Source: Synergistaceae bacterium (GTDB taxonomy: Bacteria > Synergistota > Synergistia > Synergistales > Synergistaceae). From it: a DNA stretch of 64,000 nt. The notes under the pieces are model-generated. The model searched no databases. It was not told the origin of the DNA and saw only the letters and a program-made list of their open reading frames with translations. The stretch is from the NCBI GenBank assembly GCA_030523725.1, contig JAUNHV010000006.1, forward strand, positions 27,456 to 91,455, read 5' to 3'. Position numbers and translations under genes: made by a program. Positions 7,692 through 17,900 of the stretch are shown piece after piece. Each line of letters opens with the position of its first letter. The stretch's first letter is position 1.

Positions 7692-10600
7692 ATGAAGGCA
7701 ACAGAATTTTCTTTAAGACATCCAGTAACAGTTTTAATTATTACAATGGCGACAATTTTCTTTGGTATATATTCTTATACCCACATGGGAGTGGAACGTA
7801 TGCCAAATGTTGAATTTCCTTTGGTCGTTGTAAGCACTACCATGGATGGTGCTAGCCCTGCAATAATGGATAGTGACGTTACGGACGTTTTGGAAGCACG
7901 TATCAACACAATTGAAGGTATTAAAGAAATGACATCATACTCTTATGAAGGCAGATCTTTAATCGTAATTGAATTTGAGATGGATAGAGATATTGATTTT
8001 GCTGCATCTGATGTGCGTGGCAAGGTTAATATGGCACAAAACAGCCTTCCTGATGACTGTGATGTTCCGCAGGTTGATAAATATGACCCTACAGACAGAC
8101 CTGTTATGCAGATTGCAATTAAAAATGACGGAAGAACAAGCCAAAAAGATATGTCTCGCTTTGTTGACAAAATTGTGCAGGAACAGTTGCAAACTGCAAA
8201 GGGTGTTGGACGTGTTTCTTTGTCCGGTTTTTCCGAGCGTGAAATAGATATCTGGCTTCGCCCGGACGATTTGGAAAGATATAAGCTTACTCAGAAAGAT
8301 ATAAGGACAGCTCTCTATAACAAACATGTTGAACTTCCTGCAGGGCGTGTTGAAGGGCCGACGAAGGAATATGGTATTCGTATTATTGGTGAATACCCAG
8401 ATGCTACCCAGTTGGAGAATCTGCCGATTGCGGTTAGAAATGGAGCTGTTGTGCGTTTGCGTGATGTCGCACGAGTGGAAGACACCTTCAAAGAAAAACG
8501 CAGCATGGCAGTTTACGAAGGCAAGAAAACAATCATTGTTCAAGTCAGAAAGCAAAAAGGTGCAAATGAAGTCTTGCTCTCAAAGATGGTAAAGGAAAAA
8601 CTAGCACAACTAAATGCAATAGCACCAAAAGGACTATCCCTTGAGGTTGTGCGAGACAACTCTATATTTATTATAAATTCCATGAACGGTGTCTTTTGGG
8701 ATACAATCATGGCAATTTTGCTTACTTCCATAATAATGTTTGCTTTTTTACGCACTCTAAGAGCTACTTTTATTGCCGTTATTTCTATTCCTGTTTGTTT
8801 GCTCGGAAGCATAATTTTCTTGAATTGGTTTGGACTTACCATAAACAACATGAGCATGATGGGAATTTCACTTGCTGTTGGTATGGTTGTTGATGCAACA
8901 ACGGTTATATTAGAAAATATTTATCGTCATAAAGAATTGGGCAAGAATGCTTTTGTTGCCTCAGAAGAGGGAACAAATGAGGTCGCTTTCTCTGTTATTG
9001 CAGGTGCAGCCACAACGCTTGCAGTCTTTTTGCCGATAGCCTTTATGGGTGGTATCATGGGACGTTATTTCAACACCTTTGGTATTACAGTTGCAGCTAC
9101 AATTTCAATTTCACTCCTTGTTTCTGTTACCTTGACGCCGTATCTTGCGTCTCGTTTGTTAGGGCGCAATTTGCCGCCGAAGAAATGGCAAATTGCTATG
9201 GAGCAGCCGCTCATAAACCTTGAAAAAGCATACAGAAAAGCTCTTGCCTATTGCACAAGTCACAGACGGAAAACTATGTATGCGGCTTTTGCTTTTTTTA
9301 TTTTAGGACTGATAATAGCTTCAACACTAGGAAGTGAATTTTTTCCAAAAGAAGACCAAGGGCAGATTAGAGCGGAGTTTGAATTACCAGCAGACTCGTC
9401 GCTTGGTGTTACGACAGAGATAACGAGGCAAGCAATAGAACTTATTCAAAAAGATCCTGCTGTTGCCTATACCTTTGGTTCTATTGGTAGTGGTGCAGGT
9501 GAAGAAGTTTACAAATCCACTATTCAAATTAAATTGGTAGACAGGAAAAAGCGAGACAACGCTACAGTTGTTCAAAAGAGATTAAGAGAGCTTTTATCAC
9601 GCTTCAAAGATGCAAATGTAAAGATGGGTAGCTGGGGTTCGTCAGATGTAACTGCAGTTATACACGGTCCAACAAGCGAAGCCTTGGCTGAGATTGGCGA
9701 AAAAATGAAACGTGATATTGAGCAAAACCCATCAAACGGTCTTGCAGACGTTATCTTGGGGTTGAAGATGGACAAACCTCGCATAAACCTATATTTGAAT
9801 CGTGCTTTGGCAGATGACCTGGATATCTCGATTCGTGACCTTTCAAGCGAAATGCTTACATGGTTTATGGGGGATCAAATTGGCACCTTTAACGACGGTG
9901 GATATCGGTATAAAATTCGTCTTAGATCTGAGGCACATGCCAGAGATGATATTTCAGAAGTTCTTCGTACTCTCATTAAGACAAAGACCGGAGAGATTAT
10001 TCAGGCAGACGGTATAATAACGCCAGAGATTGGACCATCTCCAACTGTTATCACAAGACATGACCGTCAGCGTTCTATAAAAATTGAAGCAAACGTTAAC
10101 GGAATTGACCCTGGACAGGGGTACAAAAAACTAGTCGAACTCTTCAACAAATATCAGCCACACGACGGGACATTTAGTATTGTTCCAAGTGCGGAAACAA
10201 GACAAATGCAGGAAAGCTCTACCCACATGATGACAGCCCTTGTCTTTGCTATCATTCTTGTCTATATAGTTATGGCAATTCAATTTGAATCATTCTTGCA
10301 TCCTTTTACTGTTATGTTCTCATTACCACTTATGACGGCAGGTTCCTTTGGACTTCTTGCCATGGCAAACGTAAATAGCTCAGTCATGAGTATGATGGGG
10401 CTTATCTTGCTTGTCGGTATTGTTGTCAATAATGCAATTATTCTTGTTGACTTTATAAACCAGTTACGTGAGCGTGGTATGGATAAGGTTGCTGCCGTCT
10501 TGGAAGCTGGCCCGTTACGTCTTCGCGCAATTCTTATGACGACTGTCTCAACTCTTATCGGGGCAGTTCCTGTTGCCCTTGCACTCAGTGAAGGTGGTGA

Positions 10601-12203
10601 AACAAGACAGCCAATGAGCCTTGCTATCATCGGTGGACTTACTACTTCAACATTACTTACACTCTTTGTTATACCTGTCATTTACCTCATATTTGATGAT
10701 ATAAAGGATAGGACAGGAAGGAAATTAAGGCGTTATAAAGCATATCTGCGTTACAAGGAAATACAGTCATATAAAAAGGATAGAGAAATGACAACTTCAC
10801 ATGTAAATGCGAAAAATATAATGACAAAATCAACAAAATCAAATACAACGAATATATTAATAGTATTCCTCCTCAGTGGCTTGTCTCTAATTTTTGCTTG
10901 CAGAGTTTGCCTTGCTGAGACGAAATTGCAACAACCTACACAAGCACAAGAGATACAGATGTCAGAAGGCTTGACTCTACAAAACGCAATAGATATTGCC
11001 TTGAAAAACAATGCTAATCTGCGCACACTTGCGCTGGATGTAGAAAAAGCAAAGGCATCGCGCCTCGTTGCTGACGTTGCGTTTTTGCCGTCACTGACCA
11101 TTGCGGGCAATGCGACACGTCAAAAGTTACCTGTGGTGCCAGCATTGGACAAATATACGGATACCTCCGTTGGTGCGACTCTTACGCAGATTATTTATTC
11201 TGGTGGCAAGGTGCCAGCAGGCGTACGTCAAATAGCTGCCCAATATGCGATGGCACTTGCAACCTATGAAGAGGGCAAAAATGACGCCTTGAGAAATGTG
11301 TATAAATTGTATTTTGATGTTGTACTTTGGCATACCGCAGTTGAAATTGCAGAAGATGCAAAAAAAACTGCTGAGGCAATCCTGAAAGAAACACAAACAA
11401 AGGTAAAATTAGGTTTGGCAAATAAGCTGGAATTGATAAGAGCACAGCAACAGGTAGCAGAGAGTGTGGCAAAGGTTGCGGATAACAAGTCAGATTTGCG
11501 CCTTGCAGAAGCTAACTTGTACTCTTTTCTAGGAATTCCATTGAAGGAAAAATGTCAATACAGCGACGAAATTTTTGAACCTTCTGTTGACCTAAATGAT
11601 GAAGCGTCAATTGCTACGGCAAGGCAACATAGGTATGATTTAGTTCGTCTTAGAAAACAACTGGATGTTCAAAAGGAACAAATAAAAATTGAGCGTGCTG
11701 CACTGCTTCCTACACTTTCTGCTTTTGCCAAGGGCAGTTACCTAAACCCGTACAACAGACAGGATACTAGTGGAGATACTTGGAGTGTAGGACTTACGCT
11801 CGATGTGCCTCTTTTTGATAGAAATGTTGCACGTCGCGCTGTAAAAATTGCAAAGGCAACTTTGGAGCAAAACAAAATTTCTTTAACACAAAAAGAGCTT
11901 GACATTGAAAACAATGTCAAAACGGCAATTGCCGAAATATTGGGCTTTCAGGATGCTGTAAAATCGAAAAAACTGGCGGAAGATTTGGCAAAGGAATCAC
12001 TTCGTCTTGCACGACTCGGTTACAAAGAGGGAGTTACACAGCAAGTTGACCTCTTAAAAGCGCAAGATGATTATGCACAGGCACAATATAATTACGAAAT
12101 GGCGAAAAAGAATTATTTGATGGCTGTAGTTGCCTTGAAATACGTTGAGGGCACTTTAATCAATTGGACAAACGGGCAAACAATGCCAAATGGGCAAAAT
12201 TAA
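7692..12203 (+). CDS. RND efflux permease fused in frame to a TolC-family outer-membrane protein
   Basis: One uninterrupted 1503-codon frame. Residues 1-1032 are a full-length HAE-type RND pump: TM1 near 12-30, 'GISLAVGMVVDATTVILENIYRH' style TM4, and 'LVGIVVNNAIILVDF' in TM10. TM4 keeps one of the two Asp residues of AcrB. Residues from about 1044 are a full-length TolC-like factor. It opens with its own Lys-rich n-region, hydrophobic core (1055-1069) and a possible cleavage site after 'RVCLA' (1075), then the coiled-coil repeats 'GLTLQNAIDIALKNN' and 'SVGLTLDVPLFDRN'. An ATG at 10788 (residue 1033) follows AAAGGA at good spacing, so separate internal initiation is possible. The adaptor gene follows after 17 bp. 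Confidence 0.9.
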   Translation: MKATEFSLRHPVTVLIITMATIFFGIYSYTHMGVERMPNVEFPLVVVSTTMDGASPAIMDSDVTDVLEARINTIEGIKEMTSYSYEGRSLIVIEFEMDRDIDFAASDVRGKVNMAQNSLPDDCDVPQVDKYDPTDRPVMQIAIKNDGRTSQKDMSRFVDKIVQEQLQTAKGVGRVSLSGFSEREIDIWLRPDDLERYKLTQKDIRTALYNKHVELPAGRVEGPTKEYGIRIIGEYPDATQLENLPIAVRNGAVVRLRDVARVEDTFKEKRSMAVYEGKKTIIVQVRKQKGANEVLLSKMVKEKLAQLNAIAPKGLSLEVVRDNSIFIINSMNGVFWDTIMAILLTSIIMFAFLRTLRATFIAVISIPVCLLGSIIFLNWFGLTINNMSMMGISLAVGMVVDATTVILENIYRHKELGKNAFVASEEGTNEVAFSVIAGAATTLAVFLPIAFMGGIMGRYFNTFGITVAATISISLLVSVTLTPYLASRLLGRNLPPKKWQIAMEQPLINLEKAYRKALAYCTSHRRKTMYAAFAFFILGLIIASTLGSEFFPKEDQGQIRAEFELPADSSLGVTTEITRQAIELIQKDPAVAYTFGSIGSGAGEEVYKSTIQIKLVDRKKRDNATVVQKRLRELLSRFKDANVKMGSWGSSDVTAVIHGPTSEALAEIGEKMKRDIEQNPSNGLADVILGLKMDKPRINLYLNRALADDLDISIRDLSSEMLTWFMGDQIGTFNDGGYRYKIRLRSEAHARDDISEVLRTLIKTKTGEIIQADGIITPEIGPSPTVITRHDRQRSIKIEANVNGIDPGQGYKKLVELFNKYQPHDGTFSIVPSAETRQMQESSTHMMTALVFAIILVYIVMAIQFESFLHPFTVMFSLPLMTAGSFGLLAMANVNSSVMSMMGLILLVGIVVNNAIILVDFINQLRERGMDKVAAVLEAGPLRLRAILMTTVSTLIGAVPVALALSEGGETRQPMSLAIIGGLTTSTLLTLFVIPVIYLIFDDIKDRTGRKLRRYKAYLRYKEIQSYKKDREMTTSHVNAKNIMTKSTKSNTTNILIVFLLSGLSLIFACRVCLAETKLQQPTQAQEIQMSEGLTLQNAIDIALKNNANLRTLALDVEKAKASRLVADVAFLPSLTIAGNATRQKLPVVPALDKYTDTSVGATLTQIIYSGGKVPAGVRQIAAQYAMALATYEEGKNDALRNVYKLYFDVVLWHTAVEIAEDAKKTAEAILKETQTKVKLGLANKLELIRAQQQVAESVAKVADNKSDLRLAEANLYSFLGIPLKEKCQYSDEIFEPSVDLNDEASIATARQHRYDLVRLRKQLDVQKEQIKIERAALLPTLSAFAKGSYLNPYNRQDTSGDTWSVGLTLDVPLFDRNVARRAVKIAKATLEQNKISLTQKELDIENNVKTAIAEILGFQDAVKSKKLAEDLAKESLRLARLGYKEGVTQQVDLLKAQDDYAQAQYNYEMAKKNYLMAVVALKYVEGTLINWTNGQTMPNGQN

Positions 12204-12220
12204 ATTAGGGGTTAAGGAAA

Positions 12221-13396
12221 ATGCGAAAATTTAGAGATATGTCAAAAACACAAAAAATAATTTTCTATTCTGTCTTGGCAATCGTTGCTATTTCACTTTA
12301 CACAAGGCGTGAGAAAATCATGGAAGCTTTTCGAGGTGGCGGAGACACAAAAGGGGCTGGTGCCTTTGTTCAAACAGTTAAGGTAAGAAATGACAGCACG
12401 ATTGCAGAAAAAATTGTTCAAAACATGTCGATTGATGCCTTGAAACGCACAACCCTCACAGCTCGTGTTACTGCGCGTCTTGTCAGACTTTTAGCAAGAA
12501 AGGGTGACTATGTCAGGAAGGGACAACTTCTTGCTGTCCTTGAACACTCACAACAGACAGCAGCAGTTGGTGCCGCGAGGGCACAGGTGGTTGCTTCACA
12601 AGCCGATTCTGCGGTTGCAAGGGCAAGAATGACAAATGCGAGAACTGACCTTGATAGATATGAAAAGCTCGTAAAGGAGGGCTTTTACACACAACAGCAG
12701 TTGGAAGCAAAGCGCACGGAATATACTGCCTATGCAGCAAACTACAATGCCTCTCGTGCAAAGGAAAGACAGGTAGCAGCGGAACTAAACAAAGATATTT
12801 CCGCTGAATCTGATTACAGCATTTATGCACCAATGAGTGGTAAAATCCTAAACCATTATGACCTAACAGAAGGAGCAATGATAAGCACTGCAAGTAACGT
12901 CTTTGATATTGCAGACATAAGTGTGTTCAAGGCTACACTCCAAGTTGCAGAAAAGCACATTATGTCAATAAAAAAAGGAATGCCTGTTATCTTAAAATTT
13001 GATGCGTTTGGTGATAAAGAGTTTCAAGCAAGAGTGCTTGCAATTGATGAATACATTGAGCCAAACACTAGGACAAGTAAGGTCGAGATAATCCTTGATA
13101 ACAATCGAGATGCAAATGGTCTTTTGCGTGCTGGCATGTTTGGTACAGCAACAATATTACTAAAAGAATATAGCAATGTGGTTACTATTCCAAAGTCTGC
13201 AGTTCATGAAAGTGAAAATGGTTTTTACGTTTGGGTAGTTTCTAATGGAAGAGTACAGATGCGAGAGGTAAAAAAAGGAATTGAAGATGGTGAAATAGTT
13301 CAAATTACCGGCGGTCTTGTTGGTGGTGAAGAAATTGTAACAGTTGGTGGTAATAATCTTTCACCAAACGATTCAGTTAGTGTTACACAAAAATAA
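12221..13396 (+). CDS. RND efflux periplasmic adaptor (membrane fusion protein)
   Basis: A 391-aa HlyD/AcrA-type protein with an N-terminal anchor helix (about 12-28). Next come a lipoyl half-motif ('GDYVRKGQLLAVLEHS'), a coiled-coil hairpin around residues 110-190 rich in Ala/Arg/Lys, the second lipoyl half ('IYAPMSGKILNHYDLTEG') and a C-terminal beta-barrel/MP domain ('IPKSAVHESENGFYVW'). It should bridge the RND pump and the TolC channel in the periplasm. ATG 12221 is served by AAGGA. The order RND, OMF, adaptor is unusual, since the adaptor usually comes first. Confidence 0.92.
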   Translation: MRKFRDMSKTQKIIFYSVLAIVAISLYTRREKIMEAFRGGGDTKGAGAFVQTVKVRNDSTIAEKIVQNMSIDALKRTTLTARVTARLVRLLARKGDYVRKGQLLAVLEHSQQTAAVGAARAQVVASQADSAVARARMTNARTDLDRYEKLVKEGFYTQQQLEAKRTEYTAYAANYNASRAKERQVAAELNKDISAESDYSIYAPMSGKILNHYDLTEGAMISTASNVFDIADISVFKATLQVAEKHIMSIKKGMPVILKFDAFGDKEFQARVLAIDEYIEPNTRTSKVEIILDNNRDANGLLRAGMFGTATILLKEYSNVVTIPKSAVHESENGFYVWVVSNGRVQMREVKKGIEDGEIVQITGGLVGGEEIVTVGGNNLSPNDSVSVTQK

Positions 13397-13401
13397 AATA
13401 T

Positions 13402-13447
13402 AAAGCAGCGCCAATCATAAATTATGTGGTTGGGCTGCTTTTTTTAT
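13402..13447 (+). terminator. Intrinsic terminator after the efflux operon
   Basis: AAAGCAGC-G-CCAATCA pairs with TGTGGTTGG-GCTGCTTT (one bulge, one wobble), then a T run. It overlaps the region just upstream of the GspF-like gene. Confidence 0.8.
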
Positions 13448-13462
13448 AAGGAGAAAAAAATT

Positions 13463-14677
13463 GTGGCTTTTTATCAATTTACTGCAATAAAGAACAGTAA
13501 CGATGAAATTGTGTCTGGCGAGATACAAGCACAGAATGAAGCAGATGCGCTTGTACAAATAAGAAAAACATTTGACAATGTCGTTTCTTTAGAAGAAGTA
13601 ACAGCCATCTTGGAAAGGAAGAATAACAAAAGCAATAAATTTTCATGGCGTTTATTACACAGTAAACATGTCTCAGTTGGCGAAAAGGCTATGATGTTCA
13701 GGCGACTCTATATGCTTATTTCGGCTGGAATGTCTAATGCAGATGCTATAGCGATTCTAAAGGATAGTGAAGGAAATTTAGTACTAAAAGAAATATTGAC
13801 GCAAATTTTTAACAGTGTGAAGAGAGGATGTAGCTTGTCTGTTGCCGCAAAAGGAGTGCCGAATTTTTTGGGTGGAAATGTGCTTGCCCTTTTACAGGTT
13901 GGTGACGAGACTGGTCACATGGAAGATGTGCTTAAAAACATTGCACAATATTTAGAAGAGGTTGCAACGACGAGAAAAAATCTTGCTATTGCCTTGGCTT
14001 ATCCTATTTTTTTGCTTACATCATTTTTTCTTGTTTTTTTTATTATAGTGCTTTACTGTGTGCCTCGGTTTGAAAAGGCATTTGAACCAATAATAAAGAG
14101 CGGTGGTTTACCTTTTGTCTCTCGGATAATATTTGCCGTGTCAGATTTTATTTGCAATCACTATTTCATCTGTGTAATTTGTGTTTTCTTGCCGATATTT
14201 ATTGTTTTCCACGCATTGCGTGGAAAATGGCAAGACAAGTTGTATTTTATTCCTCTAGTGAAAAAATCTTTTATGGCAGCTGCAATGAGAAATTTGTCCC
14301 TTCTTATTTTGTCAAATGTTTCTGCCGTGAAAGCCACAGCACTTGTTGCGGAGGAGAGTAATTGCTCGCAAATAAAAGAAATATTTTCACTTGCTACGGA
14401 CTCTCTTGAAAAGGGCGAAGCAATAGATGAAGCACTAGGAAATCATCTTACAAGGCTGGATAAAAGCCTTTTGTCTGTCGGCGTTACTGGGGCAAAACTT
14501 GGAGAGGTGTGTAGGTTGATTTCATTGCAATATAAAACAGAGGCAGAAGTTTTACAAAAGAAATTCTTGTCGCTTCTTGAACCGTGCCTTGTGCTTTTGA
14601 TAGGTTTACTGGTCGCATTGGTAGCTTTTGGAATTTATCTGCCCTGCATAAAGATGATAGAAGAAATTTCTATGTAG
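13463..14677 (+). CDS. Type II secretion/type IV pilus F-type inner-membrane protein (GspF/PilC)
   Basis: A 404-aa protein with GTG start at 13463 preceded by AAGGAG at 9-nt spacing. The start 'VAFYQFTAI...GEIQAQNEADALVQIR' matches the GspF/PilC N-terminal domain. Two T2SSF domains follow, each with a membrane hairpin ('LAIALAYPIFLLTSFFLVFF', and 'LEPCLVLLIGLLVALVAFGIY' near the C-terminus). Family members form the platform that couples the assembly ATPase to the pseudopilus. No ATPase, pseudopilin, secretin or prepilin peptidase gene lies in the window, so it is an orphan here. Confidence 0.85.
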   Translation: MAFYQFTAIKNSNDEIVSGEIQAQNEADALVQIRKTFDNVVSLEEVTAILERKNNKSNKFSWRLLHSKHVSVGEKAMMFRRLYMLISAGMSNADAIAILKDSEGNLVLKEILTQIFNSVKRGCSLSVAAKGVPNFLGGNVLALLQVGDETGHMEDVLKNIAQYLEEVATTRKNLAIALAYPIFLLTSFFLVFFIIVLYCVPRFEKAFEPIIKSGGLPFVSRIIFAVSDFICNHYFICVICVFLPIFIVFHALRGKWQDKLYFIPLVKKSFMAAAMRNLSLLILSNVSAVKATALVAEESNCSQIKEIFSLATDSLEKGEAIDEALGNHLTRLDKSLLSVGVTGAKLGEVCRLISLQYKTEAEVLQKKFLSLLEPCLVLLIGLLVALVAFGIYLPCIKMIEEISM

Positions 14678-14809
14678 AAATTATCAAATTTTTAATTTTT
14701 TTAGCCATAAAAGCCAAAACACGTAGCATTGCAAAATTTATTGCAATGCCTCGTTAGTCTGTACCAGATAAAACGGTAAAACTTGATTTTAGCAGCAATT
14801 TAATTTACG

Positions 14810-14818
14810 TGGTATAAT
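14810..14818 (+). promoter_or_regulatory. Putative extended -10 promoter upstream of autotransporter 1
   Basis: TGGTATAAT (TATAAT at 14813-14818). No good -35 at 17 nt, but TGn-extended -10 boxes recur upstream of several genes here. The 14678-14949 gap also holds an inverted repeat, GCATTGCAA/TTGCAATGC (14726-14749), and a second TATAAT at 14848. Confidence 0.5.
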
Positions 14819-14851
14819 TGCCCATAACTGGGGAGTGTGGAGTTAGCTATA

Positions 14852-14896
14852 ATGAACATAGAAATCTTAAAGGCTGGCTACCCTGATAAAAAATAA
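14852..14896 (+). CDS. Possible 14-codon leader peptide
   Basis: ATG after GGAG encodes MNIEILKAGYPDKK then TAA, between the promoter and the autotransporter gene. It may be chance; nothing shows that it is translated. Confidence 0.2.
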   Translation: MNIEILKAGYPDKK

Positions 14897-14949
14897 AATA
14901 CTTTATGTACCTTATAATTTCAAAAAAAAATTACAGGGAGGATGTCATA

Positions 14950-17900
14950 ATGAAAACTCTAAAAATATTTATTGCATCAGTATTAACTGTGGTGTTTATT
15001 TTTGGCACGAGTTCTTTGGCGTGTGCGAGTGGGTTGATGGATATTACCAACATAATGCCTTATAAAACGGGACAATCGCCAGCCAGCACGATATACTTTG
15101 GCAAGAACAGCAAGGGAAGTGGTCTGCCACCAATCCAGTGGCGGGTGTTGGCAGTAAATGAGGCTGCAGATACCTACGGTAATAATGGAGTGCTCCTATT
15201 GTCTCAGAACACATTGTATACGCAGGGTTTTGGAGGCAACCAGTGGGGGACATCAAATATACGAGGGAGTTTGTCTGGGCTAGCCGGAGGGAACACTCCA
15301 AGCACTGGTGTTGCATACAGTAGTTTAACAGATGACAGTTTTGCAAAGAAGGCGTTTGTTGAGGCAGAGTATAATGCGATACTAGATACGGAACACAATG
15401 CAGGAGGAGGCTACAAAGGTAAAGACATCCGATCAATAGACAGACTATTTCTACTGAGTATAGATGAGGTAGGATTAACGTATTTCAAAAATAAAAAAGA
15501 CCGAGTGCCAACTGCTTATTCGACGGCGGAGTGGTGGCTACGTTCGCCTGGCGGTAGTGTACCTAAACGTTATCCACCTGAACTTGACTACCTTCAGTAT
15601 ACAGTCGACATATTCGGCAATACCTGTGTTTGCCAGGTAGCCTATTTTTGTTGGGACGTCCGTCCTGCTTTAAATTTGGATCCAAACAAGGTCTTGTTTT
15701 TATCCGCTGCGGAAGCAACAAAAAGTGATGGTACAAACTACGACAAGAACAGCAAATCTCAGGTTAGTGTGGGTGACGGTTTTGCCTTAGCAAATTACGA
15801 TGGCTCAAAAGGTTGGAAGGTGACACTGCTAGATGCGTATGACGAGACTACAAATCAGAATGGCATAAAAGCACCAACGGATGTAACGGTAACACAGGAT
15901 GGTCACATTGGTAATAAAACCGTTAATGAGCTTGCACAAGAGACTATAGATCATGGTAAAAAAGAGATGGATTTATCAAGCGGTTTGACCTATAGAAACT
16001 GTGGTGGTATATCGGTGTCTTATAAGGGAAAGGATACAAAGGCAGATTTTGTATCAGCAATAGCAGCTACAGGTGATGGAACAGTCGACAATCCCTATGC
16101 GTATGAGAATTATGCAAAAATATCTGCTAACGCTTCCGAGCAGGCAAGGACTCTGCCCTTGGGCAATCTTGACTCTAACAAAGAATACACACTGCTTATT
16201 TTCGCTGAACAAATTGGAAAAGATACAAGTGGTAGAACAGACTATATGACAGATTATGCGTCAGAAACGCAAAAGTTTAAGATTAATAATGGTGTGACTA
16301 CTTATGTTGGCACGCTTAAAAGCACATACAAAGATAACGAACTCACTGCAAAATTGGGAAGTAATTTTAACCTTTCCTTTGATGCTGGAGAATATATGAC
16401 AGGGTTAAATGTTGTCGGCGATAGCACAATTACAGCAGGTTCGTCTGGCACAACCCTCAAGAGAAATGTTGACATAGCAGAAGGTGCAACACTAAAAACA
16501 GTAAACGCATTTACTTTCAAAGGAGTCAATACAATTGATGGAACACTTACTGGAAAAAATGTGACATTATCTGGTGGAACAACAACTGTTGGAACAAACG
16601 GAAAAATAGAAAACAATCTTAAGGTAGCTAGTGATGGTGCGCTTTCGCTTGATGCAAATAAATATGGTGTAGATGATGGAGTTAAAAATGTAACTTCCAA
16701 TGAAGGAACAATTGAGCTTACCGGCACAGGAACAGCTGGTGTGCTTGGCAAACATATTACCAACGGTGGGAAAGTTGTACTTAGCACAGGAACATCTTTC
16801 GCAGAAGGTGTCAAAATAATTGGTGGAGACGTGGAGCTTGAAAATGATGTTGAGTTTTCAGCCACAAACCTTGACGGAATAAATAACTTAACAGCTCCTA
16901 CTACTGCAAATGAAGCTGCAATATACAATTTTGCACTCAAAATAGAAGATAACAAGGGAATATCTCAACACGACCAAATAAATTTATCTGGAGTGGCTAC
17001 AGGGCATATAAAGCTTGGGGATGTAGTGTATTTACCCGGTTCTTCAGATGATACACATTGGACTGTGAACGAATCAAAACAAGTGCAATATTTAAGTAAC
17101 ATTGTAACAGGTACGAATATTGTAATAGATAATACTTTAGGTGTTGCAATGCCAGGATCGGATGGTGCAAGTTACTTCTTCAGCCAGGCTTACGATCCTA
17201 ATGATGCCTCAAAACCTTTGATTGGTTATTTAAATGTGAAAAGGGGTAATACCTACACTTTGTGGGAAGTCGTGGGATCCGATACGCGAGAAGATGGGTC
17301 AGATATGTCACCTGAACAGAAAAAAGAAGCAAGAAGTGTAAATATATATACACTGAATGCTAATGGTAGTGGTGCATACGTAGCAGGTAAAGACTTTCCT
17401 GCTCTAACTAGGGCAGATGGTGAATCCGCTCGCACTCTAACAATAAAAGGTCTTGGAACTACAGCCTTCAATGGTGGTGGTCATACAGGAATAGATGTAG
17501 GCTCTGGTAATAACACTCTCACTATTGATGGTGTTACCGAAATTTCTGGTTGGAAAGATGGTGCGGCTTTTACTGTTACAGGTGGAAACCTCAGATTTAC
17601 AGGAGACAATACACTTGAACTGAAAGACGGAATAATGAACAAAAATGGCGGATCGGTTATTTTTGACCAAGATGTTATATTGACAGGAAAATTATTTTGT
17701 CAAAACACTGGCAACTACCTAAATAAAGAAACTAGAACATTGACAGTTGCAGACATCTCAAACCTTCTCATGACCCAGCTTGATAACAATGGAATATTGA
17801 ACCTTGGTGATGGTTCAGCAGCAGACAAAACGTTAGGTACACAAATAAATTATGTGCCATATACTACAGGTGAAGCAACACTCAATTTTAATGGTAGTGG

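Noticed and set aside
7959..8555. 198-codon antisense frame within the RND gene
   Set aside because: Composition is that of a shadow of a strongly conserved sense gene.
10740..10830. Frameshift separating two efflux genes
   Set aside because: The frame is continuous; no overlap of alternate frames is needed. The only oddity is the missing stop codon.
10861..10910. Lipoprotein signal in the TolC part
   Set aside because: 'LIFAC' has Phe at -2 from Cys, a poor lipobox; a Sec cleavage after 'CLA' fits better.
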